Shown here piece by piece: positions 50,555 through 59,282 of a stretch of 64,000 nt of DNA. Below the pieces are notes generated by a model. The model was given only the letters and a program-made list of their open reading frames with translations. It did not search any database and had not been told where the DNA came from. The DNA is taken from contig NZ_RKQF01000001.1 of assembly GCF_003814875.1 (NCBI RefSeq), forward strand, positions 11,470,001 through 11,534,000. The letters are read 5' to 3'. Origin of the DNA: Streptomyces sp. Ag109_O5-1 (GTDB lineage Bacteria > Actinomycetota > Actinomycetes > Streptomycetales > Streptomycetaceae). The first letter of the stretch is position 1; each line of letters starts with the position of its first letter. The position numbers and the translations under genes were made by a program.

Positions 50555-51520
50555 ATGCGTACCACCACTCTGGGCAGCAAAGGTCCTGAAGTCGGCGTCG
50601 TGGGACTGGGCTGTATGGGCATGAGTTTCGCCTACGACATGTCCGCGCCACGCGACGACGAGACATCGGTCTCCGTGATCCGCCAGGCGCTGGACCTGGG
50701 CATGACCTTGCTCGACACCGCCGACGTCTACGGCCCCTACGTCAACGAGGAACTGGTCGGCCGAGCCCTGAGCGGCAGCCATCGTGACCGCGCGGTTCTG
50801 GCGACCAAGGTCGGTCTGGTGAGCGTGGGCGGGCCGGGCGAGGTCCGGACGGTCCCCAACGGCCGCCCTGAACACGTGCGCACGTCGATCGACGAAAGCC
50901 TGCGCCGACTCGGTACCGACCACGTGGATCTCTACCAACTGCACCGCGTCGACCCGGACGTGCCCATCGAGGAGACCTGGGGAACGATGGCTGAGGTCGT
51001 CGCAGCGGGCAAGGCCCTGCACATCGGTCTGTCCGAATCGACCGTCGACCACATCAAGCGGGCACAGGCGGTGCACCCGGTGGCCTCGGTGCAGTCCGAG
51101 ATGTCGCTGTGGACCAGGGAATGGATGACCGAGGTGTTGCCCTACTGCCAGGAGCAGGGCATCGCCTTCCTGCCGTTCTCGCCGCTGGGCAAGGGCTTCC
51201 TCACGGGCCGTTTCGCTTCCTTCGACGACCTGCCCGAGGACGACTTCCGGCGCCGGCTGCCCCGCTTCCAGGAGGAGGCTTTGCGGACCAACTTGGCCAT
51301 CGCGGGCAGGGTCCGGGAGATCGCCGAGCGGATGGGAGCCACCCCGGCCCAGGTGGCACTGGCCTGGCTGATCGCCCAGGGACCGCACGTCATCCCCATT
51401 CCCGGCACCAAGACCCCCAAGTACCTTGCCGACAACGCCGGAGCGGCCGACATCGAGCTCAACGCCGAGGACCTGGCCGAGCTCGACGCGCTGCCGACTC
51501 CGGAGGGTGGCCGCTACTGA
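50555..51520 (+). CDS. Aldo/keto reductase
   Basis: 321 residues. AKR landmarks: VVGLGCMGMSFAYDMSAPRD, TLLDTADVYGPYVNEELVGR with catalytic Asp and Tyr, RAVLATKVGLVSVGG with Lys, VDLYQLHRVDPDVPIEET with His, and the NADPH site IPIPGTKTPKYLADNAGAAD. All four catalytic residues are present. Reduces aldehydes or ketones with NADPH in the cytoplasm. Divergent from MmyB-type paralogue 2 across copy B of the promoter element and thus its probable target. Confidence 0.9.
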   Translation: MRTTTLGSKGPEVGVVGLGCMGMSFAYDMSAPRDDETSVSVIRQALDLGMTLLDTADVYGPYVNEELVGRALSGSHRDRAVLATKVGLVSVGGPGEVRTVPNGRPEHVRTSIDESLRRLGTDHVDLYQLHRVDPDVPIEETWGTMAEVVAAGKALHIGLSESTVDHIKRAQAVHPVASVQSEMSLWTREWMTEVLPYCQEQGIAFLPFSPLGKGFLTGRFASFDDLPEDDFRRRLPRFQEEALRTNLAIAGRVREIAERMGATPAQVALAWLIAQGPHVIPIPGTKTPKYLADNAGAADIELNAEDLAELDALPTPEGGRY

Positions 51521-51606
51521 CGGCAGCCGAGTCCGCCACCGGCACAGTGAAGGCGCGTGGATCATCCGCGTGCATGCCGCTGCGTCGGGGCCCGGCCCCG
51601 GCATCC

Positions 51607-52506
51607 TCAGCACCCTCGCCTTGGATCGGCCTCCGGGGCCGGCTGATCGCCCACCTGCTCGTGACCGGTGGTGTCCGCCCAACTTGCCAGGAAGTCGAGG
51701 GCGTCCTCGGAAGGGGAGCCGGGCTCGGCGGTGTAGGCGACCAGGGTCAGGCCGGCGTCGGCGTCGATGGCCATCGACTCGTACGGCAGGGAGACGGCGC
51801 CGATGACAGGATGCTGGAGCCGTTTCACGCCGTTGCGGTGCATGTGCACGTTGTGGGCTGCCCACCGGGCGCGGAAGGACTCGCTGCGCGTGGACAGTTC
51901 GCCGATGAGTTCCGTCAGTGCCTTGTCGTAGGGGTTGCGCCCCGCCTGCCAACGCAGGGTGGCCACGGCGTCGTCGGCCGTGGCTTCCCACTCGCTGAAG
52001 AACTCACGGGCCCCGGGGTCGAGGAAGAGGTATCGGGCGTGGTTGACGGGCAAGTGCCGTTCCTGGAGCACCGGTGAGAACAGGGCACGGCCCAGCCGGT
52101 TGACGGTCAGCGTGTCGAAGTACCCGTTCCATACGAGTGCGGGCGTCGACATCGTGTCCAGGATGCGCTGCACGGCGGGGCGTACCCGCGGCCGGGCCTT
52201 CCGGCAGGGCCGGGTGGTGGCGTTGGCCGCGCGGACCAGGTCGAAGAGATGCGTCCGCTCGGCCTCGTCCAGCTGGAGGGCATGCGCCAGGTTGTCCAGG
52301 ACGCTGTCCGAGACGCCTCGGGCGCCACCGCGTTCCAGACGGGTGTAGTAGTCGACGCTGACTCCGGCCAAGAGTGCCACTTCCTCGCGACGCAGCCCGG
52401 GAACACGGCGTGAGTCCCCGCCGAAGACGGGCAGCCCTGCCTGCGCGGGCGTGACCTTGGCCCGGCGCGAGGTCAGGAACTCACGGATCTCATTCCTCCT
52501 GTCCAT
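51607..52506 (-). CDS. XRE regulator with MmyB-like ligand domain, paralogue 3
   Basis: 299 residues, architecture as in the other two: REEVALLAGVSVDYYTRLER, VQRILDTMSTPALVWNGYFD, LTVNRLGRALFSPVL, LIGELSTRSESFRARWAAHN, VSLPYESMAIDADAGLTLVA. Divergent from the DHA2 exporter at 52809 with promoter element copy C 41 bp before its ATG. Converges with the aldo/keto reductase. Probably senses a compound that the exporter removes. Confidence 0.9.
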   Translation of the reverse strand: MDRRNEIREFLTSRRAKVTPAQAGLPVFGGDSRRVPGLRREEVALLAGVSVDYYTRLERGGARGVSDSVLDNLAHALQLDEAERTHLFDLVRAANATTRPCRKARPRVRPAVQRILDTMSTPALVWNGYFDTLTVNRLGRALFSPVLQERHLPVNHARYLFLDPGAREFFSEWEATADDAVATLRWQAGRNPYDKALTELIGELSTRSESFRARWAAHNVHMHRNGVKRLQHPVIGAVSLPYESMAIDADAGLTLVAYTAEPGSPSEDALDFLASWADTTGHEQVGDQPAPEADPRRGC

Positions 52507-52546
52507 GCTTCGAGGCTAGGTCCAGCCATGGCGGGGCTGGGAGGCC

Positions 52547-52578
52547 CTGCCAGTACCTGTGTCATCAGGCTCTCCCTC
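52547..52578 (-). promoter_or_regulatory. Conserved MmyB-regulator promoter element, copy C
   Basis: Minus-strand GAGGGAGAGCCTGATGACAC through GGTACTGGCAG, nearly identical to copy A, 41 bp before the regulator start at 52506. CCTAGCCTCGAAGC precedes that ATG as in copy A, and CCATGGATCGTG lies on the outer side near 52598. The exporter starts 230 bp away. Confidence 0.75.
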
Positions 52579-52808
52579 ACCGAGAGCCCAGCCTGTTCCA
52601 TGGATCGTGTACCGGTGGGGCCACAGACATGCCACCTGCGGGTCGCGGAGGCCCGCGTGGCAATCGACTCCGGTGCGGCCCGCATGCACCTGACGGTGCA
52701 CGCGTCGCTGCCCACCGTGACTGCGGGGCTGTCCGCCGACTCGGCCCTTCTTCACCGGTTCCTCAGCGTCGAGGAGTCCCTCTTTCCCCTCCGCACGCAC
52801 GTTCAGAA

Positions 52809-54242
52809 ATGAGCAGTTTTCGCATGTCCATGACCCTGCCCCCTCCCGAAAGGCTGCCTCTTGAGCCCGCGCCGCGCTGGACTGCGCGGCTCTGGGGCGT
52901 CCTCGCCGTCCTGTGCCTGGTGCTCTTCCTGGACAGCCTGGACGTGTCGATGGTGGGCATCGCCCTGCCTTCGATCGGCCGTGACCTCCAGATGGCCCCC
53001 GCCTCGCTGCAATGGATCATCAACGGCTACGTCCTCGGCTACGGCGGGCTGATGCTGCTCGGCGGCCGGACCGCCGACCTCCTCGGTCGCCGCCAGGTCT
53101 TCCTCATCGCGCTGGCCGTTTTCGCCGCGGCCTCGCTGCTCGGCGGGGTCGTCGACAGCGGCTCGCTGCTGATCGCCGCCCGTTTCGTCAAGGGCGTGGC
53201 CGCAGCGTTCACCGCGCCCACCGCGCTGTCCATCCTCACCACGACCTTTCACGAGGGGCCGCAGCGCAATCGCGCGCTGTCGGTCTTCAGCCTCTTCGGC
53301 GCCCTGGGCTACTCCTCGGGCCTGATCCTCGGCGGCCTGCTCACCGGAATCGGATGGCGCTGGACCTTCCTGATGCCGGTCCCGCTCGCGCTGCTGGCCC
53401 TGGTCGTCGGCATGATGCTGATCCCACGCGACCGCCGTGCCGAGACCGGCGGCCATGACCCGGCCGGTGCCATCACCCTCACCGGCGGCATGCTGCTCGC
53501 CGTGTACGCGGTGGTCACCGCCCCTGAGAAGGGCTGGACCTCCAGTACGACAGTGGCCGCATTCGGCGTCGCCATCGTACTGCTGCTCGCCTTCGTCCTG
53601 ATCGAGAAGCGCGTCCGCCACCCGCTGGTGCGCTTCGGCATCCTGCGCCAGGGCGCAACGGTCCGCGCCAACCTCAGCATCGTCGCGCTCCTGGGCTCCT
53701 ACATGAGCTTCCAGTTCATGATGACCTTGTTCCTCCAGGACGGCCGCGGCTGGTCCCCGCTGCGCATGGCCTTCGCCCTGCTGCCGGTGGGCCTGGTCGT
53801 CGCCATGGGCTCGCCCGTCGCCGGACGACTCGCCAACCGCCTCGGGACCGCACCGCTGATCGTCACCTCCATGATCTCGACGACGGTCGGCTACCTCTGG
53901 TTCCTCCTCACAGCCGGCGACTCCCCGCAGTACCTGCTCACCATGCTCCCCGCCATGGTGCTGCTCGGCGGCGGCTTCACCTTCGGCTACAGCGCCATCA
54001 TGGCCCAGGCCACCGAAGGCATCGACGACTCCGAGCATGGCCTGGCCTCCGGACTCGTACAGACCTCCGGCCAGGTCGGGGCGGCACTGGTGCTCGCCCT
54101 GCTCACCGCGGTACTCGCTGGAGCCGGTGACGCAGGCAGCGACTTCACCTCCTACCGGCCGGGTCTCAACCTGGTGACCGCAGTGGCGGCGGTCGGCCTG
54201 CTGCTCAACCTGGTCCCGATGCTGCGACTGCGGCGGCAGTGA
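52809..54242 (+). CDS. MFS exporter, DHA2 family
   Basis: 477 residues from ATG 52809 (ATG 52824 is an alternative). Fourteen helices; signatures VLCLVLFLDSLDVSMVGIAL (helix 1 with Asp), GGRTADLLGRRQVFLIALAV (loop 2-3), LFGALGYSSGLILGGLLTGI with GWRWTF (motif C and WRW), and a late GLASGLVQTSGQVGAALVLA helix typical of DHA2. Exports drugs or dyes with protons. Divergent from MmyB-type paralogue 3, which probably regulates it. Confidence 0.9.
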   Translation: MSSFRMSMTLPPPERLPLEPAPRWTARLWGVLAVLCLVLFLDSLDVSMVGIALPSIGRDLQMAPASLQWIINGYVLGYGGLMLLGGRTADLLGRRQVFLIALAVFAAASLLGGVVDSGSLLIAARFVKGVAAAFTAPTALSILTTTFHEGPQRNRALSVFSLFGALGYSSGLILGGLLTGIGWRWTFLMPVPLALLALVVGMMLIPRDRRAETGGHDPAGAITLTGGMLLAVYAVVTAPEKGWTSSTTVAAFGVAIVLLLAFVLIEKRVRHPLVRFGILRQGATVRANLSIVALLGSYMSFQFMMTLFLQDGRGWSPLRMAFALLPVGLVVAMGSPVAGRLANRLGTAPLIVTSMISTTVGYLWFLLTAGDSPQYLLTMLPAMVLLGGGFTFGYSAIMAQATEGIDDSEHGLASGLVQTSGQVGAALVLALLTAVLAGAGDAGSDFTSYRPGLNLVTAVAAVGLLLNLVPMLRLRRQ

Positions 54243-54289
54243 CCCCCGCCCGGGCGGGCCGGGCAGCCGCGCCACTCGCCTGGGGGGCC

Positions 54290-54321
54290 CTGCCAGTACC
54301 CGGGTCATCAGGCTCTCCCTC
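54290..54321 (-). promoter_or_regulatory. Conserved MmyB-regulator promoter element, orphan copy D
   Basis: Minus-strand GAGGGAGAGCCTGATGACCC through GGTACTGGCAG, identical to copy A over all 32 bases. The outer piece TTGCATGGAT lies at 54339-54348. On the regulator side there is no XRE gene: 48 bp further is the stop of the exporter at 54242. On the target side, 207 bp away, is a truncated MFS gene. It marks a fourth unit whose regulator was deleted. Confidence 0.75.
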
Positions 54322-54527
54322 ATCACCTACCGAGGCTGTTGCATGGATGGTGCTCCGGTCGGGTGGGAGGACCCGCCCGACCGGAAGCCCGGCGCCAGCC
54401 ACCCCTCTCTCCCATGGCCGGCAGGGCACGGCCCCGGCGTAGTGGCATGTGCCCCACCCGCCGGCGCCGCTCGCCAGAACTGTTGTCCCGCCTCGGGGCA
54501 TTCCCTCGAACAAGGAAGCAGCACGAC

Positions 54528-54770
54528 GTGTCCACTCCCGAGAACACTGAGCCGCCTGCTGCCACAGCCCTGTCCGGATCAACCGGGCCCCGGCACCAGC
54601 AGCTGGGGATCAGCCGCGGACTGACACTGCTGTTCGCCATCGCCGGCGGCTCGGCCGTCGCGAACCTCTACTGGGCGCAGCCTTTGCTGGATTTCATCGC
54701 CGGTGACCTGCACGCCTCCGCCTCTCTGGCGGGGTGGCTGGTCACCGCGACCCAGTTTTATGGCCCTTAA
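54528..54770 (+). pseudogene. MFS transporter, N-terminal fragment
   Basis: 81 codons from GTG 54528 with AAGGAAG ahead. After a polar leader, LTLLFAIAGGSAVANLYWAQ and PLLDFIAGDLHASASLAGWL are the first helix and helix 2 start of an MFS sugar- or drug-type carrier. Similarity ends at ATQFYGP and a stop at 54768-54770. The remaining ten or more helices are missing. It was probably the target of the orphan promoter element D. No gene until 54944. Confidence 0.7.
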
Positions 54771-54834
54771 ACCGGGAGGCGCGTCCCGAACCGTTCCTCC
54801 GCCCTTGCCTGAACATCACCCCGGGGACTCAGTG

Positions 54835-54864
54835 TGGGTACGTTAGGCGGTACGCTCGTACCCA
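54835..54864. promoter_or_regulatory. Dyad upstream of TetR gene
   Basis: TGGGTACG (54835-54842) and CGTACCCA (54857-54864) are perfect complements separated by 14 bases that include another GGTACG. It is 80 bp before the TetR start and a likely self-operator. Confidence 0.55.
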
Positions 54865-54943
54865 TACGCCAGAGGCGGGTCGGCGTTCCGGCCCGTAACT
54901 ACTCCCCGTTTCCGGGCGGGGACGCTCAGGGGAGACTGCTGCG

Positions 54944-55615
54944 GTGACGGCCCAAACTGACTCGCGTGACCGACGACCGCGCCGCACCACTCGCAGGCGG
55001 GTCGTCGATACTGGTCGGCGGGAGGAACTGCTGCGTCAGGCCGAGGCGATCATCCTGGCCGAAGGCTTCACCTCTGTGACCATGGATGAGCTCGCCCAGC
55101 GACTGGGCTGCTCCAAGGCGACGCTGTACAGTCTCGCCTCCACGAAGGAACAGCTAGTGCTGGCGGTCACCCGTGCCTTCTTCCGGGACGCGACAGCCGA
55201 GATCGAGCAGGCCGTCCAGGCCGAGCCCGACGCCAGGCAGCGCATCCGGGTCTACCTCACCGGCGTCGGCACCGCCATGCGCCGCCACTCCCACGCCTTC
55301 TACGACGACATGGTCGGCTACGAACCGACCGCACAGATCTACCGCAAGAACTCCGCCGCCGCCGCGCACCGAGTCCACGAACTCATCGAGGAGGGCGTGC
55401 AGAGCGGCGTCTTCCGCGCACTCAACGGCCACTTCGCCGCCCATGTCGTGGCAGTCACCATCGACGCGGTCCAGTCGGGGGTCCTCCTGGAGAGGACCGG
55501 CCTGACCGCCGGCGACGCCTTCTCCGAGCTCGGGGACCTCCTGCTGGACGGGCTCAGCTCGGGACAGGGCGCTTTCGCGCCCTCTTCCACAGCTGGCCGC
55601 TCGCCCAGGGGCTAG
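54944..55615 (+). CDS. TetR family regulator
   Basis: 223 residues from GTG 54944. The N-terminus is very basic (DRRPRRTTRRRVVDTGRREE). HTH: LLRQAEAIILAEGFTSVTMD, ELAQRLGCSKATLYSLASTK. The C-terminal domain (AFYDDMVGYEPTAQIYRKNS, AHRVHELIEEGVQSGVFRAL) resembles TetR_C of the AefR-like kind. The stop TAG (55613-55615) belongs to the CTAG target of the IS1182-like element; since the other flank also begins CTAG, the gene's end was not changed. Its target is unclear as the neighbouring MFS gene is broken. Confidence 0.87.
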   Translation: MTAQTDSRDRRPRRTTRRRVVDTGRREELLRQAEAIILAEGFTSVTMDELAQRLGCSKATLYSLASTKEQLVLAVTRAFFRDATAEIEQAVQAEPDARQRIRVYLTGVGTAMRRHSHAFYDDMVGYEPTAQIYRKNSAAAAHRVHELIEEGVQSGVFRALNGHFAAHVVAVTIDAVQSGVLLERTGLTAGDAFSELGDLLLDGLSSGQGAFAPSSTAGRSPRG

Positions 55616-55720
55616 GAGCGTGGGTCAGTAACGAGCAAGCGGCTGTGTTGCGGTGACCGGCGGATCGGTTGCGGCGGCGGGGCCCTGTTGGCCTGTCACG
55701 TGGCCGGGACGCCTTGCCGG

Positions 55721-57218
55721 TCAGCAAGCCAGGGCGGCGATCCCTGCCGTTCCTGCGTGCCGGAAGATCTTGCGGAGGTTATGGCAGGCGGCCAGCAGGC
55801 GCCACTCGCTGCGGGCGCCGTCCTCGCCGCGTAGGAGGAGCTGGCGGCCGTTCTGGCAGGTCATGATCTGTCCGAAGACGGGTTCGACGATGGCCTTGCG
55901 GCGGCTGTAGGCGGCCCGTCCGGGCCTGGTCCGCAGCTTGCGGGCCATGCGCTCCTTCAAGGTCGCGTCCTTGGGGATGCGTCCGCGCGGCGCGGGCGGG
56001 ACCTGCTCGTCGTGGGCGAGGCGGCCGGTGGCCATGAATCTGTCGGTTCCGCAGGAGAGCTGGCGGTCCCGGGCGGCTTCGAGGTTGGTCTCGGAGCAAT
56101 AGCCAGCGTCGACCAGGGCCTGCTTGGGGTGGGTGCCGGTATTCGCCGCGGACTGCTCCAGCATGGTGGTGTAGTTCAGCGCGTCCGAGGCGTTGGTGGT
56201 TACGTCAGCTGCGGTGATGACCTGGTGGGCCTCGTCGACGACGGCCTGGGCGTTGTAGGCCTGGATGTAAGCGCCGTCGCTGTTCTTCATGATCCGCGAG
56301 TCGGCGTCGGTGAAGTTGGCCTGCGCCTTCGGCTTCGGGCGGGCCTTGGCGGCGGCCTTCTCCCCGGCGTCGGTGACGGCCTGTTCGTCGGCTGTGCCCT
56401 TGCGCTGTTGGCGGCGGCGCTCGATGTCCTCGGCGTGGCTGCGGGCCTTGTCCGCGGCTTCGGCCTCGATCTGGGCGCGGGCTGCCTGCAGCCTGGCGAG
56501 GCGTTTCTCGCGGCGGTCGAGTTCGGCGGGCAGATCGGTGTCCTTGCCGTCGGGGCCGAAAGCCTGGTCCTCGACGGTATCGGTGGCCTCGGCATCGGCG
56601 AGCAGGGCGGCGGCCTTGGCCTCCAAACGCGGCGATCTCGGCCTCGATCCGTTCTTCCTTGCCGACCAGACGGCCATAGCTCATGGCCTTGTGCTTGGAG
56701 GCGTTGGCTTCGAGCTTGGTGCCGTCCAGGGCGACGCGGCCCATCTTGACCATGCCGAGCTTGGTCGCGAGGTGCAGCGACTGGGTGAACAGGCCTGCCA
56801 GGGCGTCCAGGTGGCGGCGGCGAAACCGGGAGATCGAGCGGAAGTCCGGGGCCTGGCCGGCGGCCAGGAACCGGAACGCCACGTCGTCGGCCCATTTGCG
56901 CTCGATCGCCCGGGAGGAGCGGATACCGGTGGTGTAGCCGTAGATCAGCAGGCGCACCATCAGCCGCGGATCGTAGGGCGGAAAGCCACGCTTCTCGGTG
57001 TAGTCGGCCAGGACTGGCCCCAGGTCCAGCACGTCATCGACCAGATCGGCTACGAATCGGGCCAGGTGGTCCTCGGGTAGCCAATCGTCCAGCGAGGGCA
57101 GCAGCAGGCCCTGGTGCGGATCGAACGCCCTGAACCGCTTGTTGACCGCCACTGCACCACCCTGCGGCCGCTTCTTCTCGACCGGCTCAGCCTCAAACAG
57201 CCCGTCCCCGCCACTCAT
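55721..57218 (-). pseudogene. IS1182-like transposase with one frameshift
   Basis: From ATG 57218: FRAFDPHQGLLLPSLDDWLP, PPYDPRLMVRLLIYGYTTGI, DFRSISRFRRRHLDALAGLF (DUF772 part), ALDGTKLEANASKHKAMSYG with the first Asp. At 56625-56627 an extra A (T on the coding strand) shifts the frame in EIAALEAKAAALL; the rest is clean: NFTDADSRIMKNSDGAYIQA, ALVDAGYCSETNLEAARDRQ with Asp, and AYSRRKAIVEPVFGQIMTCQ with Glu. A single base separates it from an intact gene, so the loss is recent or the run is a sequencing uncertainty. Confidence 0.83.
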
Positions 57219-57446
57219 ACCGATATCATTCCGCACGAATGATCACGAACCGAAGCAGGGTTGCTGACGGATGACGTCGGACCTCGCGCACGGGCAGTTG
57301 CGAAACCCGGGCGCCTCTCACTACGTGCTCCAATCGCCGATTCGATCCGGCGAGTTGACGGTGTGTCGATCGTCTGGCCTCTCTTTCAGAGTCGGTCATC
57401 TGCCACCCAAGAACAAGACTGCAATTTTCAGGCGGAGACCGGGACC

Positions 57447-58139
57447 ATGGCACGCGTGACCTCTCCTTCCTCGGACTCCGAGACCAGCAGAGAACTGTCC
57501 GATCTACTCGCCCACGTCCGCTGGATCGCCGGCGGTACGGCCTCCGGTAAGAGCACGCTCGCCCACCTACTGGCCGACCAATACGGCGTCGAGGTCTACA
57601 ACGGCGACCGTGCGGAGCACGGCTGGCTGACGCGATGCACGCCGCAGCGCCACCCGCGCCTGTCCGCCATGCGCCGAATGCCACCGGGCGGGATGTGGGC
57701 GGGCCGCACCGCGAAGGAGGTGTTCCAAGCGATGGCGAGCCTGCACGGAGAGACGACCGGCTTCCTCATCGAAGACCTCCTCGCCATGCCCACCGATCAC
57801 ATCATCCTGGTGGATTACTTCGGGATCCTGCCCAACCACCTCGCACCTCTGCTGTGCCGACCCGACCAAGCAGTCTTCCTCCTGCCCACACCCCAGTTCC
57901 GGCAGGATGCACTCGGCGCGCGCTATGCGGATCCCGCCCGCGCGAGAGCCACCTGGGGCAAGAACGATCCCGAGGCCATGCTGACCAAGCGCCTCACCCG
58001 CGACGCCCTCTGGGACGAGGAAGTCCGCAGACAGGCCTACGACCACCGGCTCGACACCATCACGGTCGACGGCAGCACTCCCGCCACCGACCTCGCCAAT
58101 CAGGTGGCAGCACGCTTCGGATTGGGCCACAGAACGTAA
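57447..58139 (+). CDS. P-loop nucleoside/nucleotide kinase-like passenger protein
   Basis: 230 residues from ATG 57447; GGAG is nine bases before it. Walker A WIAGGTASGKSTLAHLLADQ at about 28-47, then GVEVYNGDRAEH as the usual acceptor loop, MWAGRTAKEVFQAMASLHGE, a Walker B-like strand HIILVDYFGILPNHL and CRPDQAVFLLPTPQFRQDAL, a typical lid-side segment of AAA_33-type kinases. It resembles small uncharacterised kinases, perhaps of an antibiotic- or tRNA-modifying kind. It lies within the inverted repeats of the IS, transcribed away from the transposase. Confidence 0.78.
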   Translation: MARVTSPSSDSETSRELSDLLAHVRWIAGGTASGKSTLAHLLADQYGVEVYNGDRAEHGWLTRCTPQRHPRLSAMRRMPPGGMWAGRTAKEVFQAMASLHGETTGFLIEDLLAMPTDHIILVDYFGILPNHLAPLLCRPDQAVFLLPTPQFRQDALGARYADPARARATWGKNDPEAMLTKRLTRDALWDEEVRRQAYDHRLDTITVDGSTPATDLANQVAARFGLGHRT

Positions 58140-58254
58140 CGCTCGCCTGGCCGACGCTACCCAGGGTGGCGGCTGGGCTCCGGCACAGTCTCTCGAAAGC
58201 CCGAACTGAAGCATTCAGCTACAGCGGGCCACCGGTTACTGACCCACGCTCCTA

Positions 58255-58898
58255 GGTCTCGACACCCAGGTAGAGCGCGGAGAAGAGGGGTGCACGGATC
58301 GTCTCTGACCGACTGCACGACAGGTGCGACGCCTGCGCCCACTCTGGATACATGCGTCGGGCTCTCGCCAGAAAGGCGGGGGTCGAGACGCCGGCTCGCG
58401 CGAGCGGTACGCCCCTCCCCGCACCGGCCGCTCCGGTAGTGGCCTCCTGGTTCGCAGTGGTGAGGATCCCGCGCCCCGATGTCGTCGGCGGCCTGTTCGA
58501 TCACTGGCACCAGTCGATGCACAAAACCGTATCCGCACTGTCAGCCCTGGCGCAGAGCACCGGTGCTCTCCGATCCGTCCTCGACGTGTCGGACTGAGCT
58601 GCGAAGCCGCCTCTCACAACGCCTTCCCCCAGAGAAGATGCGGCCGCGGCAGCGATGCCGCGAGGGCCGGGGCGTGAGGTCCGCCCCCTGACGGGACTGG
58701 AGCATGACCAGGTCGGGACGCGCGAAGGGGGTCCTGCACCGTCCGGCTTCTGTTCCGCGACCAGGTACCCCGGCAGCGTCGCGCCGTGAGGGCCGGGCCC
58801 CCGTGCTTCGGCCGGCATCGGCTCGACTGGGGGATACAGCGTCACTCTGCTACATCTTTGCTGATCCGCACGCCAGACACCTCCGAGGCTGTGCCGGG
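58255..58898. other. Stretch without a recognisable gene
   Basis: 640 bp between the IS1182-like element and the DUF6262 gene. A plus-strand frame at 58352-58597 (ends DHWHQSMHKTVSALSALAQS) has acceptable codon use but no ribosome site or family resemblance. On the minus strand a few codons read LPGYLVAEQKPDGAG, perhaps a remnant. I see no repeat or promoter of note. Confidence 0.4.
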
Positions 58899-59282
58899 TC
58901 AGGGTGGTGAAGGCATGGCGCGGGTGGACAGGGGGACGACGGTGCCGCCGCCACGCAAGGCGTTGTTTTCGAGAGCCAGCTGCCGGATGGCCTCCTCGTA
59001 CAAGGCGAGGGTGCGGCGCAAGTCGGTGTTCTCTCGACGGAGTCGGCTCAGGTTGGCTTCCGCGCGCGCATTGGGGGCGGGGGACGGGGTGGTCGCGGAC
59101 TGCGGGATGCGGGGCCGGAAGTGCGTGTCGATCAGGTCCGCGTAGTGCCGGTGGAAGGTGGCGTGCGGGATGTCCAGGAACCGTTCGACCGCGGTCACGG
59201 TGGGGCGCCGTCCGCGGGCGGCGGCCTCGGCAAGGACGGTGTCGACGGCGGCTTTGACGGTGTCGGGCAGCGCGCGTTTCAC
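58899..59282 (-). CDS. DUF6262-type protein, Tn554 TnpC-like
   Basis: 127 residues from GTG 59282, overlapping the integrase stop by GTGA. The N-terminal half carries a TetR/HTH-like helix set (PTVTAVERFLDIPHATFHRH), followed by a coiled coil (LSRLRRENTDLRRTLALYEE, AIRQLALENNALRGGG). This is the layout of TnpC-like accessory proteins found behind TnpA/TnpB integrases in Tn554-like transposons. It should aid recombination or set orientation. Complete. Confidence 0.72.
   Translation of the reverse strand: MKRALPDTVKAAVDTVLAEAAARGRRPTVTAVERFLDIPHATFHRHYADLIDTHFRPRIPQSATTPSPAPNARAEANLSRLRRENTDLRRTLALYEEAIRQLALENNALRGGGTVVPLSTRAMPSPP

Larger units (their letters stand above)
55616..58251. mobile_element. 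IS1182-like element with a passenger gene, CTAG-flanked
   Basis: Inverted repeats GAGCGTGGGTCAGTAAC (55616-55632) and its exact complement (58235-58251) enclose 2.6 kb. CTAG stands directly outside both ends, a 4-bp palindromic target duplication. Inside are the transposase gene and, behind it in the opposite direction, an intact P-loop gene, so the unit is a transporter-type IS with cargo. Confidence 0.75.

Noticed and set aside
52590..52808. Small gene between the regulator and the DHA2 exporter
   Set aside because: The open frames here have no ribosome site or conserved pattern, and the stretch corresponds to the long untranslated spacer seen in the other copies of the module.
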